In this document: positions 39,379-47,559 of the stretch, piece after piece
Position numbering within the stretch: the stretch's first letter is position 1
How the letters are laid out: every line of letters begins with the position of its first letter
Origin: Streptomyces gardneri
Lineage (GTDB): Bacteria; Actinomycetota; Actinomycetes; Streptomycetales; Streptomycetaceae
NCBI RefSeq assembly: GCF_006539185.1
Contig: NZ_BJMN01000011.1
Coordinates: 303,883-367,882, forward strand
Direction: 5' to 3'
Length of the DNA: 64,000 nt
Program-made: the position numbers and the translations under genes
The notes under the pieces: generated by a model
Database searches by the model: none
Told to the model about the DNA's origin: nothing
The model's input: only the letters and a program-made list of their open reading frames with translations

Positions 39379-41121
39379 ATGGCCAAACAGAACGTCGCAG
39401 AACAGTTCGTCGACATCCTCGTGCGCGCGGGCGTGAAGCGTCTGTACGGCGTCGTCGGTGACAGCCTGAACCCGGTCGTCGACGCCATCCGCCGCACCCC
39501 CGCGCTCGACTGGGTCCAGGTGCGGCACGAGGAGGTGGCCGCCTTCGCCGCCGGTGCCGAGGCCCAGATCACCGGCAGCCTCGCCGCCTGCGCGGGCTCC
39601 TGCGGCCCCGGCAACCTGCACCTCATCAACGGCCTGTACGACGCCCACCGTTCCATGGCCCCGGTCCTGGCCCTCGCCTCGCACATCCCGTCCAGCGAGA
39701 TCGGCCTCGGCTACTTCCAGGAGACCCATCCCGACCAGCTCTTCCGCGAGTGCAGCCACTACAGCGAGCTCATCTCCAACCCGAAGCAGATGCCCCGGCT
39801 GCTCCAGACGGCGATCCAGCACGCCGTCGGCCGCAGCGGCGTCAGCGTGGTCTCGCTGCCCGGCGACATCGCCTCCCTGCCGGCCCCCGACAAGGCCGTG
39901 GAGACCGCGCTCGTCACCTCCCGCCCCACCGTCCGCCCGGGTGACGAGGAGATCGACGCGCTCGTCCGGATGATCGACGCGGCCGACCGGGTGACGCTCT
40001 TCTGCGGCAGCGGCACGGCGGGCGCGCACGCCGAGGTGATGCAGTTCGCCGAGCGGATCAAGGCACCGGTCGGCCACGCCCTGCGCGGAAAGGAATGGAT
40101 TCAGTACGACAATCCCTTTGACGTCGGGATGAGTGGGCTGCTCGGCTACGGCGCCGCCTACGAGGCCACCCACGAGTGCGACCTGCTGATCCTGCTCGGC
40201 ACGGACTTCCCGTACAACGCCTTCCTGCCCGACGACGTGAAGATCGTCCAGGTGGACGTCCGGCCCGAGCACCTCGGCCGGCGCTCCCGGCTCGACCTCG
40301 CCATCTGGGGGGACGTCCGGGAGACCCTGCGCTGCGTCGTCCCGCGCGTCCGGGCCAAGACGGACCGCCGCTTCCTCGACAAGATGCTCAAGAAGCACGC
40401 CGACGCGCTCGAAGGCGTCGTGAAGGCGTACACGCGCAAGGTCGAGAAGCACGTGCCGATCCATCCCGAGTACGTCGCCTCCGTCATCGACGAACTGGCC
40501 GACGGAGACGCCGTGTTCACCGTCGACACCGGTATGTGCAACGTCTGGGCGGCCCGCTACCTCTCGCCCAACGGACGGCGCAGGATCATCGGTTCGTTCA
40601 GCCACGGCTCGATGGCGAACGCGCTGCCGCAGGCCATCGGCGCGCAGTTCACCGACCGGAACCGGCAGGTCGTGTCGCTCTCCGGCGACGGCGGATTCTC
40701 CATGCTCATGGGCGACTTCCTCACCCTCGTCCAGTACGACCTCCCGGTGAAGGTCGTCGTCTTCAACAACTCCTCGCTCGGCATGGTCGAGTTGGAGATG
40801 CTGGTCGCCGGACTCCCTTCGTACGGGACGACGAACAAGAACCCGGACTTCGCGGCCATCGCGCGAGCCGCCGGGGCCTACGGCGTCCGCGTCGAGAAGC
40901 CGAAGCAGCTCGCGGGCGCCCTCAAGGACGCCTTCAAGCACCGGGGCCCGGCCCTCGTGGACGTCGTCACCGACCCCAACGCCCTCTCCATCCCGCCCAA
41001 GATCAGCAGCGAGATGGTCACCGGCTTCGCCCTCTCCGCCAGCAAGATCGTCCTGGACGGCGGCGTGGGCCGCATGCTCCAGATGGCCCGCTCCAACCTG
41101 CGCAACGTCCCCCGGCTCTGA
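39379..41121 (+). CDS. poxB: Thiamine-dependent pyruvate dehydrogenase (quinone/cytochrome type, PoxB-like)
   Basis: 580 residues. The three ThDP-enzyme domains are in order: PYR domain with RLYGVVGDSLNPVVDAIRRT and the catalytic Glu of QVRHEEVAAFAA; the central FAD-binding domain with DLLILLGTDFPYNAFLPDDV; and the PP domain with ThDP motif SGDGGFSMLMGDFLTLVQYD ending VFNNSSLG. Expected reaction: pyruvate to acetate and CO2, electrons passed to the membrane quinone pool. The C-terminal membrane-binding peptide of E. coli PoxB is not evident, the tail instead being LQMARSNLRNVPRL. Acetolactate synthase is unlikely given the HIPSSEIGLGYFQET text typical of PoxB. Confidence 0.9.
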   Translation: MAKQNVAEQFVDILVRAGVKRLYGVVGDSLNPVVDAIRRTPALDWVQVRHEEVAAFAAGAEAQITGSLAACAGSCGPGNLHLINGLYDAHRSMAPVLALASHIPSSEIGLGYFQETHPDQLFRECSHYSELISNPKQMPRLLQTAIQHAVGRSGVSVVSLPGDIASLPAPDKAVETALVTSRPTVRPGDEEIDALVRMIDAADRVTLFCGSGTAGAHAEVMQFAERIKAPVGHALRGKEWIQYDNPFDVGMSGLLGYGAAYEATHECDLLILLGTDFPYNAFLPDDVKIVQVDVRPEHLGRRSRLDLAIWGDVRETLRCVVPRVRAKTDRRFLDKMLKKHADALEGVVKAYTRKVEKHVPIHPEYVASVIDELADGDAVFTVDTGMCNVWAARYLSPNGRRRIIGSFSHGSMANALPQAIGAQFTDRNRQVVSLSGDGGFSMLMGDFLTLVQYDLPVKVVVFNNSSLGMVELEMLVAGLPSYGTTNKNPDFAAIARAAGAYGVRVEKPKQLAGALKDAFKHRGPALVDVVTDPNALSIPPKISSEMVTGFALSASKIVLDGGVGRMLQMARSNLRNVPRL

Positions 41122-41204
41122 GTCCCCCGGCTCCGAGGGAATGCGGGCGGTCTCGTGGGGCATGCATCCCCGTGAGCCTGTTCGACGACGTGTGGGTGGG
41201 GGTT

Positions 41205-41609
41205 ATGGCCGGGGAGGCACGACAGCCGACTCAACTGCTCAGGAAGGTGGGATGCGCGGATCTCACCGCGGTGCCGGAGGTGCGACATGCCTTGCGTGAA
41301 ATGCTGCGGAAGTGGGGCGGACCGGGCGCCTCCGACGTGGCCGAACTGCTCACCAGCGAGCTGGTGACCAATGCCCTGGTCCACACCGAGCACGGGGCCG
41401 TCGTGACCGCGACGGTCGTCCCCGAGCAGCTGAGGGTCGAGGTCCGAGACTTCGTCCCGGGGCTCGACCGGCCGCACGTACCGCCCGCCGACGACGGTAC
41501 GAACGGCAGGGGACTCGTCCTCGTCCAGGCGCTGGCCGACTCCTGGGGGGTCGAGGAGCACGGGGTGGGCAAAGTGGTGTGGTTCGAACTGAACGGCGGG
41601 GCCGCCTGA
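41205..41609 (+). CDS. ATP-binding protein, anti-sigma factor kinase type (HATPase)
   Basis: 134 residues from ATG 41205; an in-frame GTG at 41172 would add 11 residues. Single GHKL ATPase domain: N-box ELLTSELVTNALVHTEHGAV, then VEVRDFVPGLDRPHVPPADD and the ATP lid NGRGLVLVQALADSWGVEEH, ending KVVWFELN. Small stand-alone proteins of this kind are abundant in Streptomyces and resemble SpoIIAB/RsbW; some bind anti-sigma antagonists, many have no known partner. No sigma factor is adjacent. The stop lies inside the loop of a terminator hairpin. Confidence 0.87.
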   Translation: MAGEARQPTQLLRKVGCADLTAVPEVRHALREMLRKWGGPGASDVAELLTSELVTNALVHTEHGAVVTATVVPEQLRVEVRDFVPGLDRPHVPPADDGTNGRGLVLVQALADSWGVEEHGVGKVVWFELNGGAA

Positions 41610-41628
41610 GAGGCGACCCCGCCGGTTT
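41594..41628. terminator. Nested hairpin between convergent genes
   Basis: CGGCGGGG (41594-41601) pairs with CCCCGCCG (41617-41624); inside it CGCCT (41603-41607) pairs with AGGCG (41611-41615). GTTT follows on the plus strand. It spans the ATPase stop and faces the DUF2637 gene stop at 41647, so it can serve both. Confidence 0.75.
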
Positions 41629-41646
41629 CCGTGTGTTCCCCGTGGT

Positions 41647-42768
41647 TCAGCCGAACTGCTGCTCCAGGTCCTTGAGCTTGCGCTCCAGGGAATCGAGCCG
41701 GGGCAGCGTCTGGGTGTCGTCCTCGGCGGTGAGGTCCACCGTCCGGGAGTCTCCCGCGCGGGGCTCAGCGCCCCTTACGGCTTGCAGGGAGGGCCGGGGT
41801 CGAAGCGGCAGTTGTCCCGGATCCGCTATGGCGGGCTCCGCGACGGCGGCCTGCACGGTCGTCGTCGCGGAGCCGGAGCCCGCACCCGATCCGGAACCCG
41901 AGCCCGTACCGGCGCCCCCCGCGGCGCCCAGCGCCGCCATCTCGACCTGCCGGGCGTCGCCGCCGCGGCCGAGCCCGAAGGCGCGGTGCTGGCGGTTGAT
42001 GGCCTTGAGCCGTGCCCGGTCGAGCTTGACCTGGTCGCGCCGGCGGATGCGGTTCTGCTCCTTCTCCCGCCGGTCCTCGCGCACCTCGTCGACCGCCTCG
42101 TCCAGCGTCCGTACGTTCTCCAGGAGCATCAGCGACCAGGCCGCGAAGGTCTCCCGGGGTGCGCGCAGCCACCGGACGATCCGGATCTGCGGCAGCGGGC
42201 GGGGCACCAGGCCCTGCTCGCGGAGCGCGGCCCGGCGGGTCTGCTTCAGCGCCCGGTCGAAGAGGACCGCCGCCGAGAGGGACATGCCGGCGAAGAACTG
42301 CGGCGCTCCGTCGTGGCCGAGACCGCGCGGGGCGTGGACCCAGTTGAACCAGGCGGCCGCTCCGGCGAACAGCCAGACGAGGAGCCGCGAGCCGAGCGCC
42401 GCGTCGCCGTGGCTGGCCTCGCGGACGGCGAGGACCGAACAGAACATGGCGGCGCCGTCGAGGCCGAAGGGGACGAGGTACTCCCAGCCGCCGGAGAGAT
42501 TGAGGTTCTGCCGGCCGAAGCCGACGAGTCCGTGGAAGGAGAGCGCGGCCGCGACGGCGGCGCAGCAGAAGAGCAGGACGTAGGAAGCCGTTCCGTACAC
42601 CGCCTCCTTGCGTCTGCGGCGCTCCTCGCTGCGTTCCCAGGAGTCCTCGGCCGCGGCCTGGTCACCGGCGCGCTTCCCGCGCGCGAGCACCGCCACCGCC
42701 GTCAGGACCCCGGCCACCATCACGCCGCCCGGAAGCAGCCAGTCCAGCGATATGTCGGTCAGTCTCAT
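41647..42768 (-). CDS. DUF2637 domain-containing membrane protein
   Basis: 373 residues, ATG 42768. A first membrane helix (WLLPGGVMVAGVLTAVAVLA), then after a charged stretch the DUF2637 core of four helices: YVLLFCCAAVAAALSFHGLV, WEYLVPFGLDGAAMFCSVLA, LLVWLFAGAAAWFNWVHAPR and FFAGMSLSAAVLFDRALKQT. The cytoplasmic half is highly charged, then a Gly/Ser spacer (GTGSGSGSGAGSGS) and a C-terminal coiled coil (LPRLDSLERKLKDLEQQFG). DUF2637 includes SpdB-type plasmid spread proteins, but chromosomal copies without transfer genes, like this one, are common in Streptomyces. Function unknown. Confidence 0.82.
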   Translation of the reverse strand: MRLTDISLDWLLPGGVMVAGVLTAVAVLARGKRAGDQAAAEDSWERSEERRRRKEAVYGTASYVLLFCCAAVAAALSFHGLVGFGRQNLNLSGGWEYLVPFGLDGAAMFCSVLAVREASHGDAALGSRLLVWLFAGAAAWFNWVHAPRGLGHDGAPQFFAGMSLSAAVLFDRALKQTRRAALREQGLVPRPLPQIRIVRWLRAPRETFAAWSLMLLENVRTLDEAVDEVREDRREKEQNRIRRRDQVKLDRARLKAINRQHRAFGLGRGGDARQVEMAALGAAGGAGTGSGSGSGAGSGSATTTVQAAVAEPAIADPGQLPLRPRPSLQAVRGAEPRAGDSRTVDLTAEDDTQTLPRLDSLERKLKDLEQQFG

Positions 42769-42935
42769 GCGGTGTCCCTTGCATCGCAGTAGGGCGTTTG
42801 GCGGCCCATACTGGCCGACCCCGTGCGGCGCTCAAGCGTTTTCGGGGCAAGAGCACGCCATCGGGGTCCCAGGGCATACGAATAGGTGCGATCTGGTCGA
42901 ACACCCTTGCAGGGGGAGGGGGTTGAGTTCGATTC

Positions 42936-42957
42936 ACGCCACCCGTCCGGGTGGCGT
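42936..42957 (-). terminator. Hairpin after the FhuF-like gene
   Basis: ACGCCACCC (42936-42944) and GGGTGGCGT (42949-42957) form a perfect 9-bp stem with loop GTCC, 15 bases beyond the stop of the minus-strand FhuF-like gene. The neighbouring TTCGATTC resembles a tRNA T-arm but no tRNA can be folded. Confidence 0.65.
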
Positions 42958-42972
42958 AATCACTCGGGAGCC

Positions 42973-43848
42973 TCAGGCGGTCGCGGCCAGGCGACGGACG
43001 CGCTCCGTGTCGCAGGTGCGCGGGCAGGTGAGGCAGGTGTCCTCGGGGCGCAGCGTGTAGAAGAAGCAGCAGGTCGCCCGGTCGCGGGTGGCGCGCGGGG
43101 CGCCGTCGGGACCCTCGGAGCCGGTGAGCTCGCGGAAGCCCGCCGAGCCGGCGTACGGCTTGTGCTGCTTGCGGGTGACGGTGGTGCCCGGCAGGAGCAG
43201 GTCGAGCTCGGCCATCGCCCGCTCCTCCTCGCCGAGCAGGGCGCCGATGTACCAGAGGCCCTCGACGATCTCGTCCGTGGCCATCCCCCACAGGGCCCGG
43301 CGGCCGCGCTTCATCCGGGGGCCGAAGCCGCCGAGGATCGACTCGAAGTGCTCGGCGAGCGAGGCGCGCACCTCGGTCCGCAGCGCCTCCTCGTCGGCGA
43401 CGACACGGGCGCCGGGCAGGCCGGCCGCCGGGTCGCCGGGCAGGCAGGCGAACTCCTCGACGCGGACGGCCATGCGGCCGAGCGCGCGCTGGAACGACAC
43501 GTTCGCGGCGGGCAGTCGGGGCACCCGACGGTGCAGGAACCAGGGGACGGTGACGAGGAGGCAGGCGGGCCAGGCGTAGCGGTGCAGTCCGAAGCTCGCG
43601 ACGACGTCGGGGCGGGCCTGGGTGCCGTAGTCGCGCAACACCTGGGCGTTGTCCCAGGCGAGGAAGGCGTCGAGGGCGGATCCGCCGGCCGCGAGCTCCT
43701 CGGCGCCGACCCAGCCCGCGCCGCGCGGCAGCCGTTCGTCCCCGGCCGATTCCTCTATCCGCAGGCCGGAGAAGACCTCCGCGAGCCGGGCGTAGGAAGC
43801 CGCGACGGGGGAGGTGGGGGGTGCGGACAGCAGTGCGGGGACGGTCAT
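42973..43848 (-). CDS. FhuF-like ferric reductase, (2Fe-2S)-binding protein
   Basis: 291 residues from ATG 43848. The C-terminal cysteine motif TCCFFYTLRPEDTCLTCPRT (CC-x10-C-x2-C) binds the unusual [2Fe-2S] cluster of FhuF-type siderophore reductases. The body contains SFGLHRYAWPACLLVTVPWF and MATDEIVEGLWYIGALLGEE. Expected role: reduction of ferric iron from imported siderophores in the cytoplasm. A good DmdR/IdeR iron box lies 26 bases upstream, so expression should rise under iron limitation. No siderophore genes are adjacent, so it serves systems encoded elsewhere. Confidence 0.85.
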   Translation of the reverse strand: MTVPALLSAPPTSPVAASYARLAEVFSGLRIEESAGDERLPRGAGWVGAEELAAGGSALDAFLAWDNAQVLRDYGTQARPDVVASFGLHRYAWPACLLVTVPWFLHRRVPRLPAANVSFQRALGRMAVRVEEFACLPGDPAAGLPGARVVADEEALRTEVRASLAEHFESILGGFGPRMKRGRRALWGMATDEIVEGLWYIGALLGEEERAMAELDLLLPGTTVTRKQHKPYAGSAGFRELTGSEGPDGAPRATRDRATCCFFYTLRPEDTCLTCPRTCDTERVRRLAATA

Positions 43849-43873
43849 GCGGACCACCGAATCGCGATCGTTA

Positions 43874-43892
43874 GCAGGTAAGCCTTACCTTA
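43874..43892 (-). promoter_or_regulatory. Iron box (DmdR/IdeR/DtxR-type operator)
   Basis: Read on the minus strand the 19 bases are TAAGGTAAGGCTTACCTGC, matching the consensus TTAGGTTAGGCTAACCTAA at 14 positions with the GGT-AGGCT-ACC core intact. It lies 26-44 bases upstream of the FhuF-like start. Confidence 0.8.
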
Positions 43893-44050
43893 CCCGAATC
43901 TCGATCGCCTCTCACCACCGCACGGACCTCGGTCTCCCACGGGTCACGGATCGGCCCCCCGTGCCCCAAATGTCGGTCCGTTCGCCTATGGTGCACAGGG
44001 GACCCGGGTAACGCGAGCCGGGCCCGGCACGAGGCCGCAGGAGGACCCGG

Positions 44051-44821
44051 GTGGAGCAGGGCGCAGCGCGCGAGCGGGCGACGGAGAGGCCGTATTCGCC
44101 CTTCGGCGACGCCGTACGCGTACCGGAACAGGCCCGTGGCGAGCACACCCACGGCGAACCGGCGGCACCACCGCGCGAGGCCGCCCCGGCCCCGCGCGTC
44201 GTCCAGCGGCACTCCGTCCGCGATCAGATCCTCGAAGCCCTGCGCACCGCCCTCGTCGGCGGCGAGCTCGTCCCCGGCGAGGTGTACTCCGGCCCCGCCC
44301 TCGCCGAGCGCTTCGGTGTCTCGGCCACCCCCGTCCGCGAAGCCATGCAGCGCCTCGCCGTAGAAGGGGCCGTCGAGGTCGTCCCGAACCGCGGCTTCCG
44401 CGTCACCGAGCGCACCCCGCGCGAACTCGCCGAGCTCGCCGAGGTCCGCGCGCTCATCGAGGTCCCCGTCATGCTGCGGCTCGCCCGCACGGTCCCGGCC
44501 GCCCGCTGGACCGAGCTCCGCCCGCTCGCCGAGGCGACCGCGACGGCCGCCGCCCGCGGCGACCGCGCCCACTACGCCGAGACGGACCGCGCCTTCCACC
44601 GGGCGGTCCTCTCCCTCGCCGGGAACGTCCAGCTGCTGGCCGTCGCCGACGACCTCCACCGGCGCTCCCAGTGGCCGCTGATCAGCGCGCCCGCCTTCCG
44701 CCACGGCGAGCTCGTCGCCGACGCCGCCGAGCACACGGCCCTGCTCGACGCCCTGATCGCCCAGGACCTGCCGGTCGTCCAGTCGCTCGTACGGGAGCAC
44801 TTCGCCGGATCGGAGTACTGA
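44051..44821 (+). CDS. GntR family transcriptional regulator (FadR/FCD subfamily)
   Basis: 256 residues from GTG 44051, with AGGAGG upstream. A disordered N-terminal extension of about 50 residues precedes the winged helix RHSVRDQILEALRTALVGGE and LAERFGVSATPVREAMQRLA with VEGAVEVVPNRGFRVTERT. The C-terminal FCD ligand domain has LIEVPVMLRLARTVPAARWT and DRAFHRAVLSLAGNVQLLAV; the His of the D-x3-H metal site is in DRAFHRAV. Many relatives sense organic acids. Targets are unknown; the next gene starts 65 bases downstream on the same strand. Confidence 0.87.
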   Translation: MEQGAARERATERPYSPFGDAVRVPEQARGEHTHGEPAAPPREAAPAPRVVQRHSVRDQILEALRTALVGGELVPGEVYSGPALAERFGVSATPVREAMQRLAVEGAVEVVPNRGFRVTERTPRELAELAEVRALIEVPVMLRLARTVPAARWTELRPLAEATATAAARGDRAHYAETDRAFHRAVLSLAGNVQLLAVADDLHRRSQWPLISAPAFRHGELVADAAEHTALLDALIAQDLPVVQSLVREHFAGSEY

Positions 44822-44886
44822 GCGCTCCGGAGCACTAAGGTCGTTGACGTCAGACCGCCCGCACCGCATCGCCCGTGAGGTGTCCC

Positions 44887-46527
44887 ATGCCGTCCGCGAG
44901 CCCACCCCCGGCATGGGAGGGACGCCGAGCCGTCACCGGTACGGAAGCCGAGGCCGCGGCCCTGCTCGGCTGGCTCACCGACCCGGAGGCGCCCCGGCTC
45001 TGCCTCGTCACCGGGGCCCCCGGCAGCGGCAAGACGGCCCTCCTCGACTGGCTCGCCGCACACGGCCCGCGCGCCGGCGGCCGGCGCCGCCGCACGCCCC
45101 GGGTGCTCGTCCCGCTCGCGGGGCAGAGCGCACTCGGCGCGACCTGGACCATCGCCGACCTGCTCGGGGTGGTCGCCAGGTCCCCGGACGAACTCGTCCA
45201 CGCCCTCGCCACCAGCGAGGCACGGCCCTCGGGCCGGGCCGTCCTCCTCCTCGCGGACCTCCACGCCGCCGCCGAACCCGCCGCCCTCACCGAACTCATC
45301 GGTGAACTCGCCGGAGTGGGCCGGGTCCGGCTCGTCGTCGAGGCCCGGACCGGCAGCCCGGCGCCCGACACCCTCCGCGCCGCACGCCGCGCGACGGTCG
45401 TCGACCTGGACGGCGAGCCCGCCCCCGACGACGGCACGCGCGCGGAGCCCCCGCGCCCGCTGCCGGACCTCTCCGACCCCCTCGCCGTGTGCGCCGCCGA
45501 TCCGCTGCTCGTCACCACGGCATACGTCACCGGAACCGGTGACGGCTTCGGCGAGGCCGGAATTGACGACCACGGCGGACTCAGGACCGCCTGGCTGCGC
45601 GCCGGACAGTCGCTCTGCCGCGCACAGAAACCGGCGGAGCGCGCGCTGGTGCTCCTCGCCGCGCTCGGCGACGGTGCCGACCCCCGGCTGCGGCCCGCCC
45701 TTGCCGAGCTCGCCGAAGGCGCCGCCTGGCGGCTCCGCTGGGCCCGCAACCGCGGCGACCTGACGCCGCCCTGGCCGGGACCCGTCGCCGTACTCGGCGC
45801 CGCGGGCGGCCCCTTGGAGGGCACGCTGCTCGTCGGCGACCGCACCGGCACCGTCCGCCTGCTCCACGAGGCCGACGCGAGCTCCGCCGGACGCCTCCCG
45901 CACACCGTCCCCGGCCGGGTCACGGCACTCGCGCCCGCCCCCGACGGCACGGTGCTGCTCCTGGACGACCGGGGCAGGCTGCACTCCGTCCGGGGGACGG
46001 TGCCCAGGGCCCCGTACCTGGAGCGGCTCACCGAGGCCGTCTCGAAGACCCTGGCCCGCCACCCCGGCACGGCCCTCGCGGCGATCGCGGGCTCGGTCGT
46101 CGTGGGGGACCGGCTCGGCTCCGTGCACGCCTTCGGCCTCACGGGGCTGCACCAGGCGGCCTCGCACAGCGGCCGCGTCACCGCGGTCGCCGCCGTCGAC
46201 TCCGAGACCCCGTTCGTGTGCTCCGGCGGCGCCGACGGGACCGTACGGCTCTGGACGCCGGGCCGCGACCCGCGCCCCGAACCGCTGGCGGAGCGCCGCT
46301 CCCCGGTGGTCTCCCTGCACGCGACCGAGACGCCGTACGGCCCCCTGGTCGCCGCGGCCTGGGCCGACGGCCTCGTCGAACTCCACCGCCCGGAAGGCGG
46401 CGCGACGCTCTCCTTCCGCCCGGGTCCGCCGGTCCGCGCGGTCGCGGTCACCGGCGCGGGCGCGCTGCTCGTCGGCACGGACGAGAGCCTGGTGTGCCTC
46501 GTACCGCGGTCCCACCTCGGAGGGTGA
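44887..46527 (+). CDS. P-loop NTPase domain fused to a WD40-like propeller
   Basis: 546 residues, ATG 44887. P-loop GAPGSGKT at residues 43-50 and a Walker B-like AVLLLADLH near 120 define a STAND/AAA-like NTPase in the first 270 residues, with LLVTTAYVTGTGDGFGEAG and PAERALVLLAALGDGADPRL resembling the helical region that follows. The second half is a beta-propeller of WD40-like blades: LVGDRTGTVRLLHEADASSA, VVVGDRLGSVHAFGLTGLHQ, SGGADGTVRLWTPGRDPRPE. Such proteins are common in Streptomyces and usually lack assigned partners; the arrangement suits ligand-dependent signalling. No effector (protease, nuclease, kinase) domain is fused to it. Confidence 0.78.
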   Translation: MPSASPPPAWEGRRAVTGTEAEAAALLGWLTDPEAPRLCLVTGAPGSGKTALLDWLAAHGPRAGGRRRRTPRVLVPLAGQSALGATWTIADLLGVVARSPDELVHALATSEARPSGRAVLLLADLHAAAEPAALTELIGELAGVGRVRLVVEARTGSPAPDTLRAARRATVVDLDGEPAPDDGTRAEPPRPLPDLSDPLAVCAADPLLVTTAYVTGTGDGFGEAGIDDHGGLRTAWLRAGQSLCRAQKPAERALVLLAALGDGADPRLRPALAELAEGAAWRLRWARNRGDLTPPWPGPVAVLGAAGGPLEGTLLVGDRTGTVRLLHEADASSAGRLPHTVPGRVTALAPAPDGTVLLLDDRGRLHSVRGTVPRAPYLERLTEAVSKTLARHPGTALAAIAGSVVVGDRLGSVHAFGLTGLHQAASHSGRVTAVAAVDSETPFVCSGGADGTVRLWTPGRDPRPEPLAERRSPVVSLHATETPYGPLVAAAWADGLVELHRPEGGATLSFRPGPPVRAVAVTGAGALLVGTDESLVCLVPRSHLGG

Positions 46528-46588
46528 CCTCGGAGGGCTCGCGACGGTTGAGCGGGTGAGTATGCCGCTGACATGTGGGAGGGCGACC

Positions 46589-47440
46589 GTGACGGTTGAT
46601 CGGGACACCAGGGACGGCAGGGCCGGTGGGGGTGGCGGGGGCGACATCTCGGTGCACGACGACTGGTTCACCAGCGGGTGGATGCACGTGCTGCCGAGGC
46701 ACCAGGCCCTCTTCATGTGCCTGGTACTGAGCACGGCCGCGTCGCGGCCGGTGACCGGGACGCTCGACGAGGTCGTGCGGGAGCTGTTCGACGATGCGTT
46801 CGGCGCCTTCCTGCGGGGACTGGGGGAGGACCTGGACTCGCCGGTGCTCTGGCTCGAGCCCGAGGACCTCGACCATGCGGAGGGCAAGGGGGCGGAAGCC
46901 CGGATCCGGGCGGAGGCGGCGGCCCGGCGGGAGGCGTCCGAAGGCGCCCTGCGGGCCGGGGGATTCCCCGTGCCGGCGACGATCCGCGACCTCGTCGGCA
47001 CGATGCTGGCGCTGGGCATCGCCCACACGGTCGAGGGCCGATGGACCATGCCGAAGCGGCTGCCGCTCCCCGAGGAGATCCTCGAACTCCCGGAAGACCT
47101 GCGGGAGATCCTCCGGAAGCTACGGCGCAGCGACGCCGTCGCACCCTGGAAGCACGCCCTGGTCCGGTACCTCGACGAAGGCCTCGGCCGCCCCGAGGAG
47201 GTCTTCACGACACCGGGACGCCTGGCCGGGGCCGTACGCCTGAGTACCGACGAACTCCGGTCCGCAATCGACTACTTGGTGGAGGACGAGCACGTCCGCC
47301 TCTACCGGGGAATCCCCCGCGTCCCGGTCGCCTCGGCACGGGACCTCCAGGACCACCAGCGCTTCCACCTCGTACCGGACTGGCAGCGGTACGCCGAGGA
47401 CCACGTGTTCGTCGTACGTCACGACCAGGCGGACCACTAG
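46589..47440 (+). CDS. Hypothetical protein, possible DUF6042 family
   Basis: 283 residues from GTG 46589, 6 bases after GGGAGGG. The protein is soluble with no signal peptide. Recognisable text is HDDWFTSGWMHVLPRHQALF and MCLVLSTAASRPVTGTLDEV, then VRLSTDELRSAIDYLVEDEH. I recall similar proteins under DUF6042, but cannot confirm. The second half (LRSAIDYLVEDEHVRLYRGI) has the look of a winged helix. Its neighbours are a propeller NTPase and a binding-protein gene on the same strand. No function is proposed. Confidence 0.6.
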   Translation: MTVDRDTRDGRAGGGGGGDISVHDDWFTSGWMHVLPRHQALFMCLVLSTAASRPVTGTLDEVVRELFDDAFGAFLRGLGEDLDSPVLWLEPEDLDHAEGKGAEARIRAEAAARREASEGALRAGGFPVPATIRDLVGTMLALGIAHTVEGRWTMPKRLPLPEEILELPEDLREILRKLRRSDAVAPWKHALVRYLDEGLGRPEEVFTTPGRLAGAVRLSTDELRSAIDYLVEDEHVRLYRGIPRVPVASARDLQDHQRFHLVPDWQRYAEDHVFVVRHDQADH

Positions 47441-47559
47441 GCACGCGCCCGCTCCCCGGGGCATCCTGCCGAGCCCAATGAGAACGTCCTGCCCGCCCGC
47501 GTCTCCGCGAGCGCGTAATTCGTTTGCCCGTCGGCGAGGGCGGTGGTTCCAATGACGGA

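Noticed and set aside
41647..42768. DUF2637 protein as evidence of an integrated conjugative element
   Set aside because: No integrase, replication, transfer or attachment-site sequences are near, and chromosomal DUF2637 genes are common in Streptomyces.
42918..42957. tRNA-like string GTTGAGTTCGATTCACGCC followed by a stem
   Set aside because: It resembles a T-arm and 3' end, but no matching acceptor, D or anticodon arms exist upstream; the stem is better explained as a terminator of the FhuF-like gene.
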